NCBI GenBank assembly: GCA_948956705.1
Contig: CARCZS010000026.1
Coordinates: forward strand, 1 to 40,104
DNA length: 40,104 nucleotides
DNA from: an uncultured Phocaeicola sp.
GTDB taxonomy: Bacteria > Bacteroidota > Bacteroidia > Bacteroidales > Bacteroidaceae
Reading direction: 5' to 3'
A model generated the notes under the pieces. That model had not been told where the DNA came from. It saw nothing but the letters and a program-made list of their open reading frames with translations, and searched no databases. This document shows, in pieces, positions 18,233 to 26,379 of the stretch. The position numbers and the translations under genes are program-made. How positions within the stretch are numbered: the stretch's first letter is position 1; each line of letters begins with the position of its first letter.

Positions 18233-19606
18233 TTATTCTTTTATCCAACCCGGATATTTAAAATCGCATTTCTGCCACTTCTCATTAATACGCACGTATG
18301 TATGTTTTTGCTTTTCTTTAATCCACTTTTCAAGCTTATCTTCACTACGTTTTTCCATGACGATAGCCTTCAAACGCTGATAGTCTTCCGTAATGGTAGC
18401 CTTATGTCCGTTTATACGGCTTTTTAGTTTTACGATAGCACACACTTCTTTTCCTTTATCATTAATCATAGTGAATGCTTTCGATATTTCGCCTACGTTC
18501 ATGTTTTCCACCACCTTGGCCACTTCCTGAGAAACCTGTGCCAAATCCTGCATTTCAAAACGTGCCGTACCGGTATTCTTGTTAGCCATCAGACCATGAT
18601 TATTCTTTGTATCCTTATCCTGCGAGATATAAGTAGCCGCATCATCGAAAGTGAATTTCTGGTTACGGATATCATCAGCAATGGAATCCAAACGAACCAG
18701 TGCAGCCTCCAAGTCCTTTTCCTCCACTTTCGGCTTCAACAGAATATGGCGGGTCTTAATACGGTCACCGCGTTTTTCAATCAACTGAATGATATGGAAG
18801 CCAAACTCTGTTTCCACAATCTTCGAAACCTTATTGGGATCCTGCAAGTTAAAAGCGACATTGGCATATTCGGGCACCAATTCCCCTTTACCCATAAAGT
18901 CGAGCTCACCGCCGCGACGAGCCGTTCCGGGATCTTCAGAATAAAAACGGGCATAGGTGGCAAATGACATCTTGCCGGAATTAATGCCATCCGTATAGTC
19001 ACGCAAGGTCTTCTTTACACGCTCAATTTCTTCCAATGGTATTTTCGGTTCCAACGTAACAATCTGTACCTCCACCTGAGTAGGAACGAAAGGAATACTG
19101 TCTTGCGGCAAATCCTTAAAATAACGACGCACTTCGGCAGGAGTTATCTTAATCTCTCCCACAATATGCTGCTGCATCTTTCTCACTGTTTCTCCATCAC
19201 GCACATTCTCACGCAACATCTCACGAATCTGGGTAGAAGTCTTGTTGTAATATTCCTCCAATTTCTCTTTAGAACCTCCTACTTGTTCGATGAGCCAATT
19301 CGTACGTCTTTCCACCAATCCGATTACTTCCTGTTCGGAAACCTCGATACTATCGATAGCTGCCTGATGAAGGAACAATTTCTGGACGGCAAGCTGCTCC
19401 GGAATTATACAATACGGGTCACCGTCAAACTTACGTCCTTCATACTGGGCATTCAACCGCTCACTCTCTACGTCAGATTTAAGAATAGCCTCATCGCCTA
19501 CTACCCACACGACTTCGTCTATAACGTTGTCTTGTCCATATACAGAAACAGTAGCAAGCAGCATCAGTAACAGTGCATAAACTTTAGTACACATCAATTT
19601 ATTCAT
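18233..19606 (-). CDS. SurA-like periplasmic peptidyl-prolyl isomerase
   Basis: Periplasmic chaperone/parvulin of 457 residues that probably escorts outer-membrane proteins. It has a signal peptide (MLLATVSVYGQ region) and a SurA N-terminal chaperone module starting IDEVVWVVGDEAILKSDVE. Two parvulin-like domains cover about 175-275 and 280-390. The first is canonical (FATYARFYSEDPGTARRGGELDFMGKGELVPEY, then ETEFGFHIIQL, split here). The second is more divergent but begins with KTRHILLKP. The start codon lies inside the end of the preceding lipoprotein gene (8-base overlap), implying coupled translation. It resembles SurA, but orthology to the E. coli gene is not certain, so no symbol is given. 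Confidence 0.9.
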   Translation of the reverse strand: MNKLMCTKVYALLLMLLATVSVYGQDNVIDEVVWVVGDEAILKSDVESERLNAQYEGRKFDGDPYCIIPEQLAVQKLFLHQAAIDSIEVSEQEVIGLVERRTNWLIEQVGGSKEKLEEYYNKTSTQIREMLRENVRDGETVRKMQQHIVGEIKITPAEVRRYFKDLPQDSIPFVPTQVEVQIVTLEPKIPLEEIERVKKTLRDYTDGINSGKMSFATYARFYSEDPGTARRGGELDFMGKGELVPEYANVAFNLQDPNKVSKIVETEFGFHIIQLIEKRGDRIKTRHILLKPKVEEKDLEAALVRLDSIADDIRNQKFTFDDAATYISQDKDTKNNHGLMANKNTGTARFEMQDLAQVSQEVAKVVENMNVGEISKAFTMINDKGKEVCAIVKLKSRINGHKATITEDYQRLKAIVMEKRSEDKLEKWIKEKQKHTYVRINEKWQKCDFKYPGWIKE

Positions 19607-20471
19607 CTGAATTCAAATAATAATAAATAATCTTGTTTCTATCCGAAGCCCGCTGATACAAGTCCTCTTTCACCTTGTTGATAAACTCCACACGCTTCAG
19701 ATTTATTAAAATCTCTTTTATTTCATCTCTGGCAAAGTCCAACGGCTTTTGTTTATCCTTTCCCAAGAAATCTTCTATATGCAAGAAATAGCAAAAGGCC
19801 GTGTCCTTTACTTCTACATTCCTGTTTTTATCCAAATAGCTTGCGTCCGTATCCAGCACCTTCAAAGGTATCTTGACAGCCACATCGGGCACAGACGTCC
19901 AACGGTCATAAAAATAATCATAACTCACTGCATTACGCAAACTATACTTCTCCAATTTTTCAATAGCGTCCTGATTATTCTTCCGATACCACACACGCAC
20001 ATTCCCCAAATCAGGAGAAGTGAGAGGAACCTTTATAAAAAGTCCTTTGACCAATGGGTTATCCAGTCGGAACAAATCTTTGTTCTTTTCATAATAAGCA
20101 TTGATTTCCTCCTCACTGATATCGTTTGCCAATTTCTGATTCACCAACTCCTCTTGATAAGTGTGCATAATCAATGCACGGCGATAGTTCTCCACCAGTT
20201 TGGAGATTTTATCATTGTCGGGAATATTCCCCTCCGCCTTATCAAACAGCAGCGCATCCTCTATCCAATTCTTGATATAGTGTTCGGCAAACAATACACT
20301 ATCATCCTTCGATATATTGAGAGGAAGAGCCGCCTGCAAATCTTCCTTATACAGAAATTCACCGGACACTTCCACTAAAGGAGTTTTTCCTTTATGGTTA
20401 TGCTCCTGACCGCATCCAGTCATGGCAGCGGCAATCACAAGTATTACTCCCCAGTTTTTCACGATACTCAT
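19599..20471 (-). CDS. SurA/PpiC-related periplasmic lipoprotein
   Basis: A 290-residue exported lipoprotein with a lipobox in AAAMTGCGQ (Cys about 20). The body resembles the N-terminal helical region of SurA/PpiC chaperones (LYKEDLQAALPLNISKDDSVLFAEHYIKNW, split by position; EEINAYYEKNKDLFRLDNP). I do not see the parvulin GG-core motifs of its two neighbours, so catalytic isomerase activity is doubtful and a chaperone role is more likely. It overlaps the SurA-like gene by 8 bases and starts 36 bases after the upstream parvulin gene. It is annotated as a folding factor by homology and position. Confidence 0.8.
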   Translation of the reverse strand: MSIVKNWGVILVIAAAMTGCGQEHNHKGKTPLVEVSGEFLYKEDLQAALPLNISKDDSVLFAEHYIKNWIEDALLFDKAEGNIPDNDKISKLVENYRRALIMHTYQEELVNQKLANDISEEEINAYYEKNKDLFRLDNPLVKGLFIKVPLTSPDLGNVRVWYRKNNQDAIEKLEKYSLRNAVSYDYFYDRWTSVPDVAVKIPLKVLDTDASYLDKNRNVEVKDTAFCYFLHIEDFLGKDKQKPLDFARDEIKEILINLKRVEFINKVKEDLYQRASDRNKIIYYYLNSDE

Positions 20472-20507
20472 AAAGCATTAAAATAGTGAACGAAGATACT
20501 GCAATAA

Positions 20508-21878
20508 TTAATTACTTCCGTTATTATTAACTGTTTTTAAAACCTCTTGGTTTATTTCAACCTTATACTTCCGTTTCAAATCTTTCATCCAAGAGTCCTC
20601 ATGTACAGCCTGATAATCACGGATTACCGCATCCTTTACATCCAAATAGTTCTCCGGTCCCTTTTTCAACTTCTTTCCCATCACAAAAGTATAAGAAAAA
20701 CCGGGAACTTGTTCAAAACTTCCGCACTTAAAGACTAATTTATCCACATATTGGTTCTTTCCAATGATAAATACTCCCACTTCTATGCTTGCTTGCGGAA
20801 CCGATGCGTTCATCATCAACTTTTCTAAAGCGGATTTCCACTCCTCCACCGGCTTTTTCTTTAAGTATTTCTTGATGGCAGAAGCCATTTTCTTATCCTT
20901 GCAATGAATAACAGCTCCTTTATACCGGGGCAACTCCCAAGCATAATCTGATTTATGCTGTTTGAAATAGCGTTCCAAATCGGCTTCGAAACAAGCATAC
21001 TCCCCCTCCTGATACTTCCGGGTAAGATAAGAGGCCAACAGACCATCATGCACTTCTTGCCAACGCAACGTCCAATCGGGATATTTCCCGGCCAAAGCGC
21101 CTGACCGGTAAAGAGCCAAAACATCTTTTCTGACCGAAGGAGAAGAAACTCCTTCATGCTCCATATATTCCTGTATTTCCTCCTTTTTATCCTCGTAAGA
21201 GGCAAAAGGCTTACGCTCCACCCACTTGACAATATGAAGACCTAAAGGAGAATAAAAAGGAACCGAGACTTTGTTCTTTTCCAACACTGCCAGTTTGTCC
21301 ACCCATTCTTGCATATTCTTATTGACGGGCATCCATGGCAACAGTCCTCCGACTTGCCGGCTGTCCGCATCATCTGAATAATGACGTGCCAACCATGAAA
21401 AATCAGCCCCATCCTGCAATGCAGAATAGATGGAGTCCATAACAGCCTGCGCCGCCTGTTCTGCGGCAGGGGTCGCATTTTGAGGCAAATATTTACTGAT
21501 ATGAGCTATTCTCACCCAATCATTTGTCTGGAGACGCCGTTTATTCCGTTCATAAATGGAACGGGACTCCCGTTCCTCCCCAGCCGTATCCACCACATAC
21601 GACTTTACCAAACGACCTTCATAAAATGAAAGTTGCCTGCGAAAAGCAGCCACAGTATCCAAACCACTATCCATGGCATATCTCACCTTCAGTTTATAGT
21701 TGATAAAGGCAGGCAAATAAGCTTCGGGAGTCTGCTTGGGAGCTTTCCGATAATAATATTCGAATTCAGACCGATAAACAGGCTTGCTGTCAATATACAA
21801 CATAACATCTCCTTGCGCCTGCGCTTCAGACACAGACACAAGGAGAAGCAAGAGAACACCGAGCAAATAACGCGGCAT
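20508..21878 (-). CDS. Periplasmic parvulin-type peptidyl-prolyl isomerase
   Basis: 456-residue exported folding factor. The signal peptide is MPRYLLGVLLLLLVSVSEAQAQ. An N-terminal helical region follows (SKPVYRSEFEYYYRKAP), then a parvulin domain at roughly 120-225 with IAHISKYLP, DFSWLARHYSDDADSRQVGG, LPWMPV and SPLGLHIVKWVERK. A second region of about 200 residues shows no clear parvulin core. It lies 12 bases after guaB and 36 before the lipoprotein gene. It is likely to act on outer-membrane or secreted proteins in the periplasm. Confidence 0.88.
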   Translation of the reverse strand: MPRYLLGVLLLLLVSVSEAQAQGDVMLYIDSKPVYRSEFEYYYRKAPKQTPEAYLPAFINYKLKVRYAMDSGLDTVAAFRRQLSFYEGRLVKSYVVDTAGEERESRSIYERNKRRLQTNDWVRIAHISKYLPQNATPAAEQAAQAVMDSIYSALQDGADFSWLARHYSDDADSRQVGGLLPWMPVNKNMQEWVDKLAVLEKNKVSVPFYSPLGLHIVKWVERKPFASYEDKKEEIQEYMEHEGVSSPSVRKDVLALYRSGALAGKYPDWTLRWQEVHDGLLASYLTRKYQEGEYACFEADLERYFKQHKSDYAWELPRYKGAVIHCKDKKMASAIKKYLKKKPVEEWKSALEKLMMNASVPQASIEVGVFIIGKNQYVDKLVFKCGSFEQVPGFSYTFVMGKKLKKGPENYLDVKDAVIRDYQAVHEDSWMKDLKRKYKVEINQEVLKTVNNNGSN

Positions 21879-21890
21879 TATATTTTCATT

Positions 21891-23387
<1,497 letters not shown>

Positions 23388-23397
23388 TTATTGCGTG

Positions 23398-23405
23398 CAA
23401 ATATA
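23398..23405 (-). promoter_or_regulatory. -7 box for the guaB-mutL run
   Basis: TATATTTG on the minus strand, an exact TAnnTTTG match 32-39 bases before guaB. No clean TTTG is seen at -33. Confidence 0.55.
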
Positions 23406-23555
23406 CGAGTTTTATTCAATACTGGAAAATGATAGAATATTTTTTTGTTAAGGTGAAAGAAAATTTAGCAGAAACAATAATCAACCCTACCCCGACAAAG
23501 CCTCCATTATCTGATTAGCCATTCATTTGCATCCTCCTCCGTTCACGTATATAAA

Positions 23556-24015
23556 GCGGATTAAGTCAAAAAGTGTGCGGGCATCATAGTTTGAGAAAAT
23601 CCGGGTCACTTATTATTCTTGGGGAGGGAGTAAATATCTTATCACAAACAAAGGGAAGAACAAGCTGTTTCATAGGGTCAGCCAAGACCTTTTGAACGGA
23701 AGATTATTACAGACTCCGGCAGTGGACTGTACAGTCCACTGTAGTAGTCTGTACAGTCCACTGCAACGGACTATACAGTCCGCTGCCGGAGACTGTAGTA
23801 ATCCGACGGACACACAGGCATAACCGAAAGGACGAAAACGCTTAGTCCGCCTAATGAAACGACTTAGGGAGCTCAAGAACGCATGCAGGGGTTGAAAACC
23901 GAAGAAGACAGTATCAGGAGACAAGTATTTGATTGATATATTAAATCCCCAAGAATAATGACTGGCCCGAGTTTTCTCAGAATATGATGCCAACACACTT
24001 TTTGGCTTGACCCGC
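23556..24015. repeat. 460-bp inverted-repeat element
   Basis: A left arm at 23556-23625 and a right arm at 23946-24015 are inverted copies of one another. The 70 bases align without gaps and 58 are identical, by direct comparison of the two strands. Nine of the 12 differences are transitions, and six would give U-G pairs in a plus-strand RNA. The core between the arms is not symmetrical overall but contains a 102-bp nested palindrome. A 108-codon minus-strand frame (23670-23996) runs through the palindrome, but it looks non-coding. No transposase and no convincing target duplication are seen. A MITE-like or other non-autonomous repeat is the simplest reading. Confidence 0.8.
23702..23803. repeat. 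Nested palindrome of three 22-bp units
   Basis: Outer arms GATTATTACAG (23702-23712) and CTGTAGTAATC (23793-23803) enclose CCGG at both inner flanks and three 22-bp units at 23720-23741, 23742-23763 and 23764-23785. Unit 1 is a perfect 22-bp palindrome with core GGACTGTACAGTCC. Units 2 and 3 are imperfect copies with cores GTCTGTACAGTCC and GGACTATACAGTCC. The unit centres fall at 23730.5, 23752.5 and 23774.5, so the spacing is exactly 22 bp. Confidence 0.85.
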
Positions 24016-24086
24016 CTTTTCGGAGTAGCAGTAACTACAACAGAAAATAAGACAGCCCACGATGGGACGCCCTAATAAAGTCTGTG

Positions 24087-24171
24087 GCATCCGCTTTCAC
24101 ACATAACGTATAGTACGTTTCACCTATCAGCACTATATATCAACAAGTTATGCCTTGTTTTGTGTGAAAGC
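24087..24171. repeat. Inverted repeat downstream of the M56 gene
   Basis: GCTTTCACACA (24093-24103) is matched perfectly by TGTGTGAAAGC (24161-24171) across 57 bases, and AACGTA/TACGTT forms a small inner hairpin. It may terminate the M56 transcript on the minus strand or form part of a repeat family. Its left edge GCATCCGCTT (24087-24096) recurs at 32942-32951. Confidence 0.55.
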
Positions 24172-24221
24172 AGTTTTTCCCAACTTCATCACCGTCATCG
24201 GCAGAAGCCAACCCGCAAGAT

Positions 24222-25835
24222 TCAATGAACCGTATCAACCTTCAACAGATATAACTTACGCAGCACCTGCTTGACATCGTACATTATACCTTCTTGCACA
24301 TCCTTCGGCACACTAAGTTCGACGGATATCACGTTTTTCGATACGTCCGCTCCTTCGAGCAAGGAAGCTATTTCGGATTCCAATTCCTGTAAAGTAAAAT
24401 CTTTCAGACTTCCTTTCTTCTCTCCTTCCATGAAAATCGTGATGCCAAACCCTTCCAGACGTTGGTTTTTATCCGAAACCCCTGCAACCGGATTTCCATA
24501 AGACCGGGGAGGATTATAGACAATCCGACTGGAAAGGCTATGCTGCAACACTCCGGCAGGATAGGTTGCACTCAACTCGCGCACCGCCAACTCATATCCG
24601 CGGCTTATCTGCTGCTTGGCCTCGTAAACACAGCCCATCTTCGCATTCCGGTCGGCTGTGATGCAGGCTACCATCTCCGGTACCTCCTTCCTCTTAGCAT
24701 ATCGGGAAGAGAAGTCAGCGACGAGCCTCTTCGACACGGCATCTGCCAGACCTTCCAACTTCACCGCATCCATCTTGTTGAAGGCACCAATCATCAACTG
24801 GTTGCGCTGATTGACATACACATCAAATGCCACGGCATCTGCCGCCAGTCCAGCATAATCAGCCGCCGAAAGCGAAATATCCAGCGAACTGCTGTCACAC
24901 GCGGTTGCCTGTCCCGCCACGACTGTCTGTAAGGTGGCATCTACTTTAGGCTGGGCGAACACAAATACGGCTCCCGCAGCCAACGGAAACGCTATCAAGA
25001 TATACAAGCGTTTCCATCCGGGTGTTTTTCTTTTCATCATCATAGTTATACGTTTTTTAAGTGAACAATGGTCAAAACCGCAGGCCATAGAGTAGAGCCT
25101 TGTGCCCACAGCTTTTTCCACCAATAATAATTGATATGTTTTTACATCAATGCCACGACTGATTACTTCATGGTCTGCCTGATACTCATGCAGGTCGCGC
25201 AACTCTTTCTGCCACAGCCACACTACCGGATTGAACCAGTGGAAAACCTGCAACAGCTGCACCAAAAGGCCGTCCCATGAGTGACCGTGAAGCACATGCA
25301 TCTGTTCGTGCAGGCGTATCAACGGATAAGCCTCATAGTCCTTACGATTCATCACAATGTAATTTCCCCAGCTGAAAGGACTTACCTGCCTGTCTGTCAA
25401 TGCCCAACACACACCGCTTTCACGAAATGTGGAAGCACCTCTTATCAGACGCCACATACGGATGTATGCCGACAAGAACAGACACAGGACAAAGGCACAC
25501 CCTCCGGCATAAAGAAAAAAGAAAAACCGGGGATAGAGAAACACACCTTCTCCGGTATCGGCAGGAACAATCGCCCCTACCTCAGCCTGTCCCTTTTCAG
25601 GCAAAGCAACTATAGTCAATGCCTCGTCCAACATACGCAACGGACGATGCACTGGTAATTCTTTCTCTAGAGTGAAATGTATCAGCGGAAGTAATGAACA
25701 CACTAACAAGCCCAACACTAAAATCTGGCGATTAAACCGAAAATGAGTGGTTCCTCTGAACAGCAGCCGGTACCACAAATAAAATACAGACAGGCAGAGG
25801 GTGCTTTTCAATATATAAATGACAAAGGCAGCCAT
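24222..25835 (-). CDS. M56-family transmembrane metalloprotease (BlaR1-like)
   Basis: Membrane sensor-protease of 537 residues in the BlaR1/MecR1 M56 family. Hydrophobic helices lie at about 2-25, 35-55 and 100-125, then the zinc motif HEQMH (HExxH) near 200 in RLHEQMHVLHGHSWD, with a likely third ligand in EYQADHEV. A further helix lies near 275-295 (LYILIAFPLAAGAVFVFA). The C-terminal 240 residues face outward and show no class-D beta-lactamase SxxK sensor, so beta-lactam sensing is not supported. It starts 18 bases after the BlaI-like gene, forming the usual repressor-protease pair. The signal it detects is unknown. Confidence 0.88.
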   Translation of the reverse strand: MAAFVIYILKSTLCLSVFYLWYRLLFRGTTHFRFNRQILVLGLLVCSLLPLIHFTLEKELPVHRPLRMLDEALTIVALPEKGQAEVGAIVPADTGEGVFLYPRFFFFLYAGGCAFVLCLFLSAYIRMWRLIRGASTFRESGVCWALTDRQVSPFSWGNYIVMNRKDYEAYPLIRLHEQMHVLHGHSWDGLLVQLLQVFHWFNPVVWLWQKELRDLHEYQADHEVISRGIDVKTYQLLLVEKAVGTRLYSMACGFDHCSLKKRITMMMKRKTPGWKRLYILIAFPLAAGAVFVFAQPKVDATLQTVVAGQATACDSSSLDISLSAADYAGLAADAVAFDVYVNQRNQLMIGAFNKMDAVKLEGLADAVSKRLVADFSSRYAKRKEVPEMVACITADRNAKMGCVYEAKQQISRGYELAVRELSATYPAGVLQHSLSSRIVYNPPRSYGNPVAGVSDKNQRLEGFGITIFMEGEKKGSLKDFTLQELESEIASLLEGADVSKNVISVELSVPKDVQEGIMYDVKQVLRKLYLLKVDTVH

Positions 25836-25853
25836 AACGTTTTTCTTTTATTC

Positions 25854-26210
25854 CTATCCTTTTTCAATTTTTGCTATCAGTGCCTTCAGCTCGTCCAGCC
25901 CCATCTTCTCTTCCTCAATGAACTGCGACACCACCCGAGTATAAGAGTTGTCGTAATATTGCGAAATGACATCGCTCAACGCCGCCCCTTTGTATTCTTT
26001 CTCCGAAACTATCGCATCATAGCGATAACTATTGCCCCACACACGGAAAGTAACAAATCCTTTCTCGACCAACAGTTTTACCAATGTAGCCACGGTATTA
26101 TAGTGAGGCTTGGGTTCCTCATAAAAGGCCAGCATTTCACGAATGAACATCGGCCCGTGTTGCCAGAAGATATTCATTATCTCTTCTTCCTTCGCTGTCA
26201 GTTTCTTCAT
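25854..26210 (-). CDS. BlaI/MecI-family repressor
   Basis: 118-residue winged-helix repressor. The N-terminal KLTAKEEEIMNIFWQHGPMFIREML and the recognition region PHYNTVATLVKLLVEKGFV (positions about 30-55) are typical of BlaI/MecI. The C-terminal helices form the dimerisation part. Family members repress their own operon until the membrane M56 protease triggers their inactivation. Here the M56 gene follows directly, and a 19-bp inverted repeat sits on the predicted promoter. It is probably autoregulated. Regulon members outside this pair cannot be seen. Confidence 0.92.
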   Translation of the reverse strand: MKKLTAKEEEIMNIFWQHGPMFIREMLAFYEEPKPHYNTVATLVKLLVEKGFVTFRVWGNSYRYDAIVSEKEYKGAALSDVISQYYDNSYTRVVSQFIEEEKMGLDELKALIAKIEKG

Positions 26211-26241
26211 TCTTTTCTTTGTTTATCGGTTAGACACAGTA

Positions 26242-26249
26242 CAAATATA
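26242..26249 (-). promoter_or_regulatory. -7 box for the BlaI/M56 unit
   Basis: TATATTTG on the minus strand, an exact TAnnTTTG match 32-39 bases before the BlaI ATG. The matching -33 region falls at about 26270, inside the inverted repeat. Confidence 0.6.
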
Positions 26250-26267
26250 AGCAAAGTTTGATACAAA

Positions 26268-26286
26268 CTACTAAGGTTGTTAGTAG
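26268..26286. promoter_or_regulatory. Candidate BlaI operator
   Basis: CTACTAA-GGTTG-TTAGTAG, a perfect 7-bp inverted repeat with a 5-base spacer. It covers the expected -33 region of the BlaI promoter, consistent with repression by blocking polymerase. The TACTA half-site resembles classic BlaI/MecI operators (TACA/TGTA type dyads) only loosely. Confidence 0.5.
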
Positions 26287-26320
26287 AAATATTATATTTA
26301 ATAGTAATTAACGATATAAT

Positions 26321-26364
26321 ATAAAGAAAGCCGGATTCCCTCGTAGAAATCCGGCTTTCTTTAT
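26321..26364. terminator. Bidirectional terminator after recQ
   Basis: A 15-bp perfect stem, 26323-26337 with 26348-26362, around a 10-base loop, with A/T-rich flanks on both sides. It lies just past the recQ stop and upstream of the BlaI promoter, insulating the two units. Confidence 0.85.
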
Positions 26365-26379
26365 ATATTAATCCTTTGA

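Noticed and set aside
23670..23996. 108-codon minus-strand frame inside the 460-bp element
   Set aside because: It runs through the 22-bp units, which are not a multiple of three, and through part of an inverted arm. It has no recognised domain and no promoter box close to its start. It is more likely a chance frame.
24222..26210. Beta-lactam resistance sensor (true BlaR1/MecR1)
   Set aside because: No SxxK-containing sensor domain follows the M56 protease part and no beta-lactamase gene is nearby.
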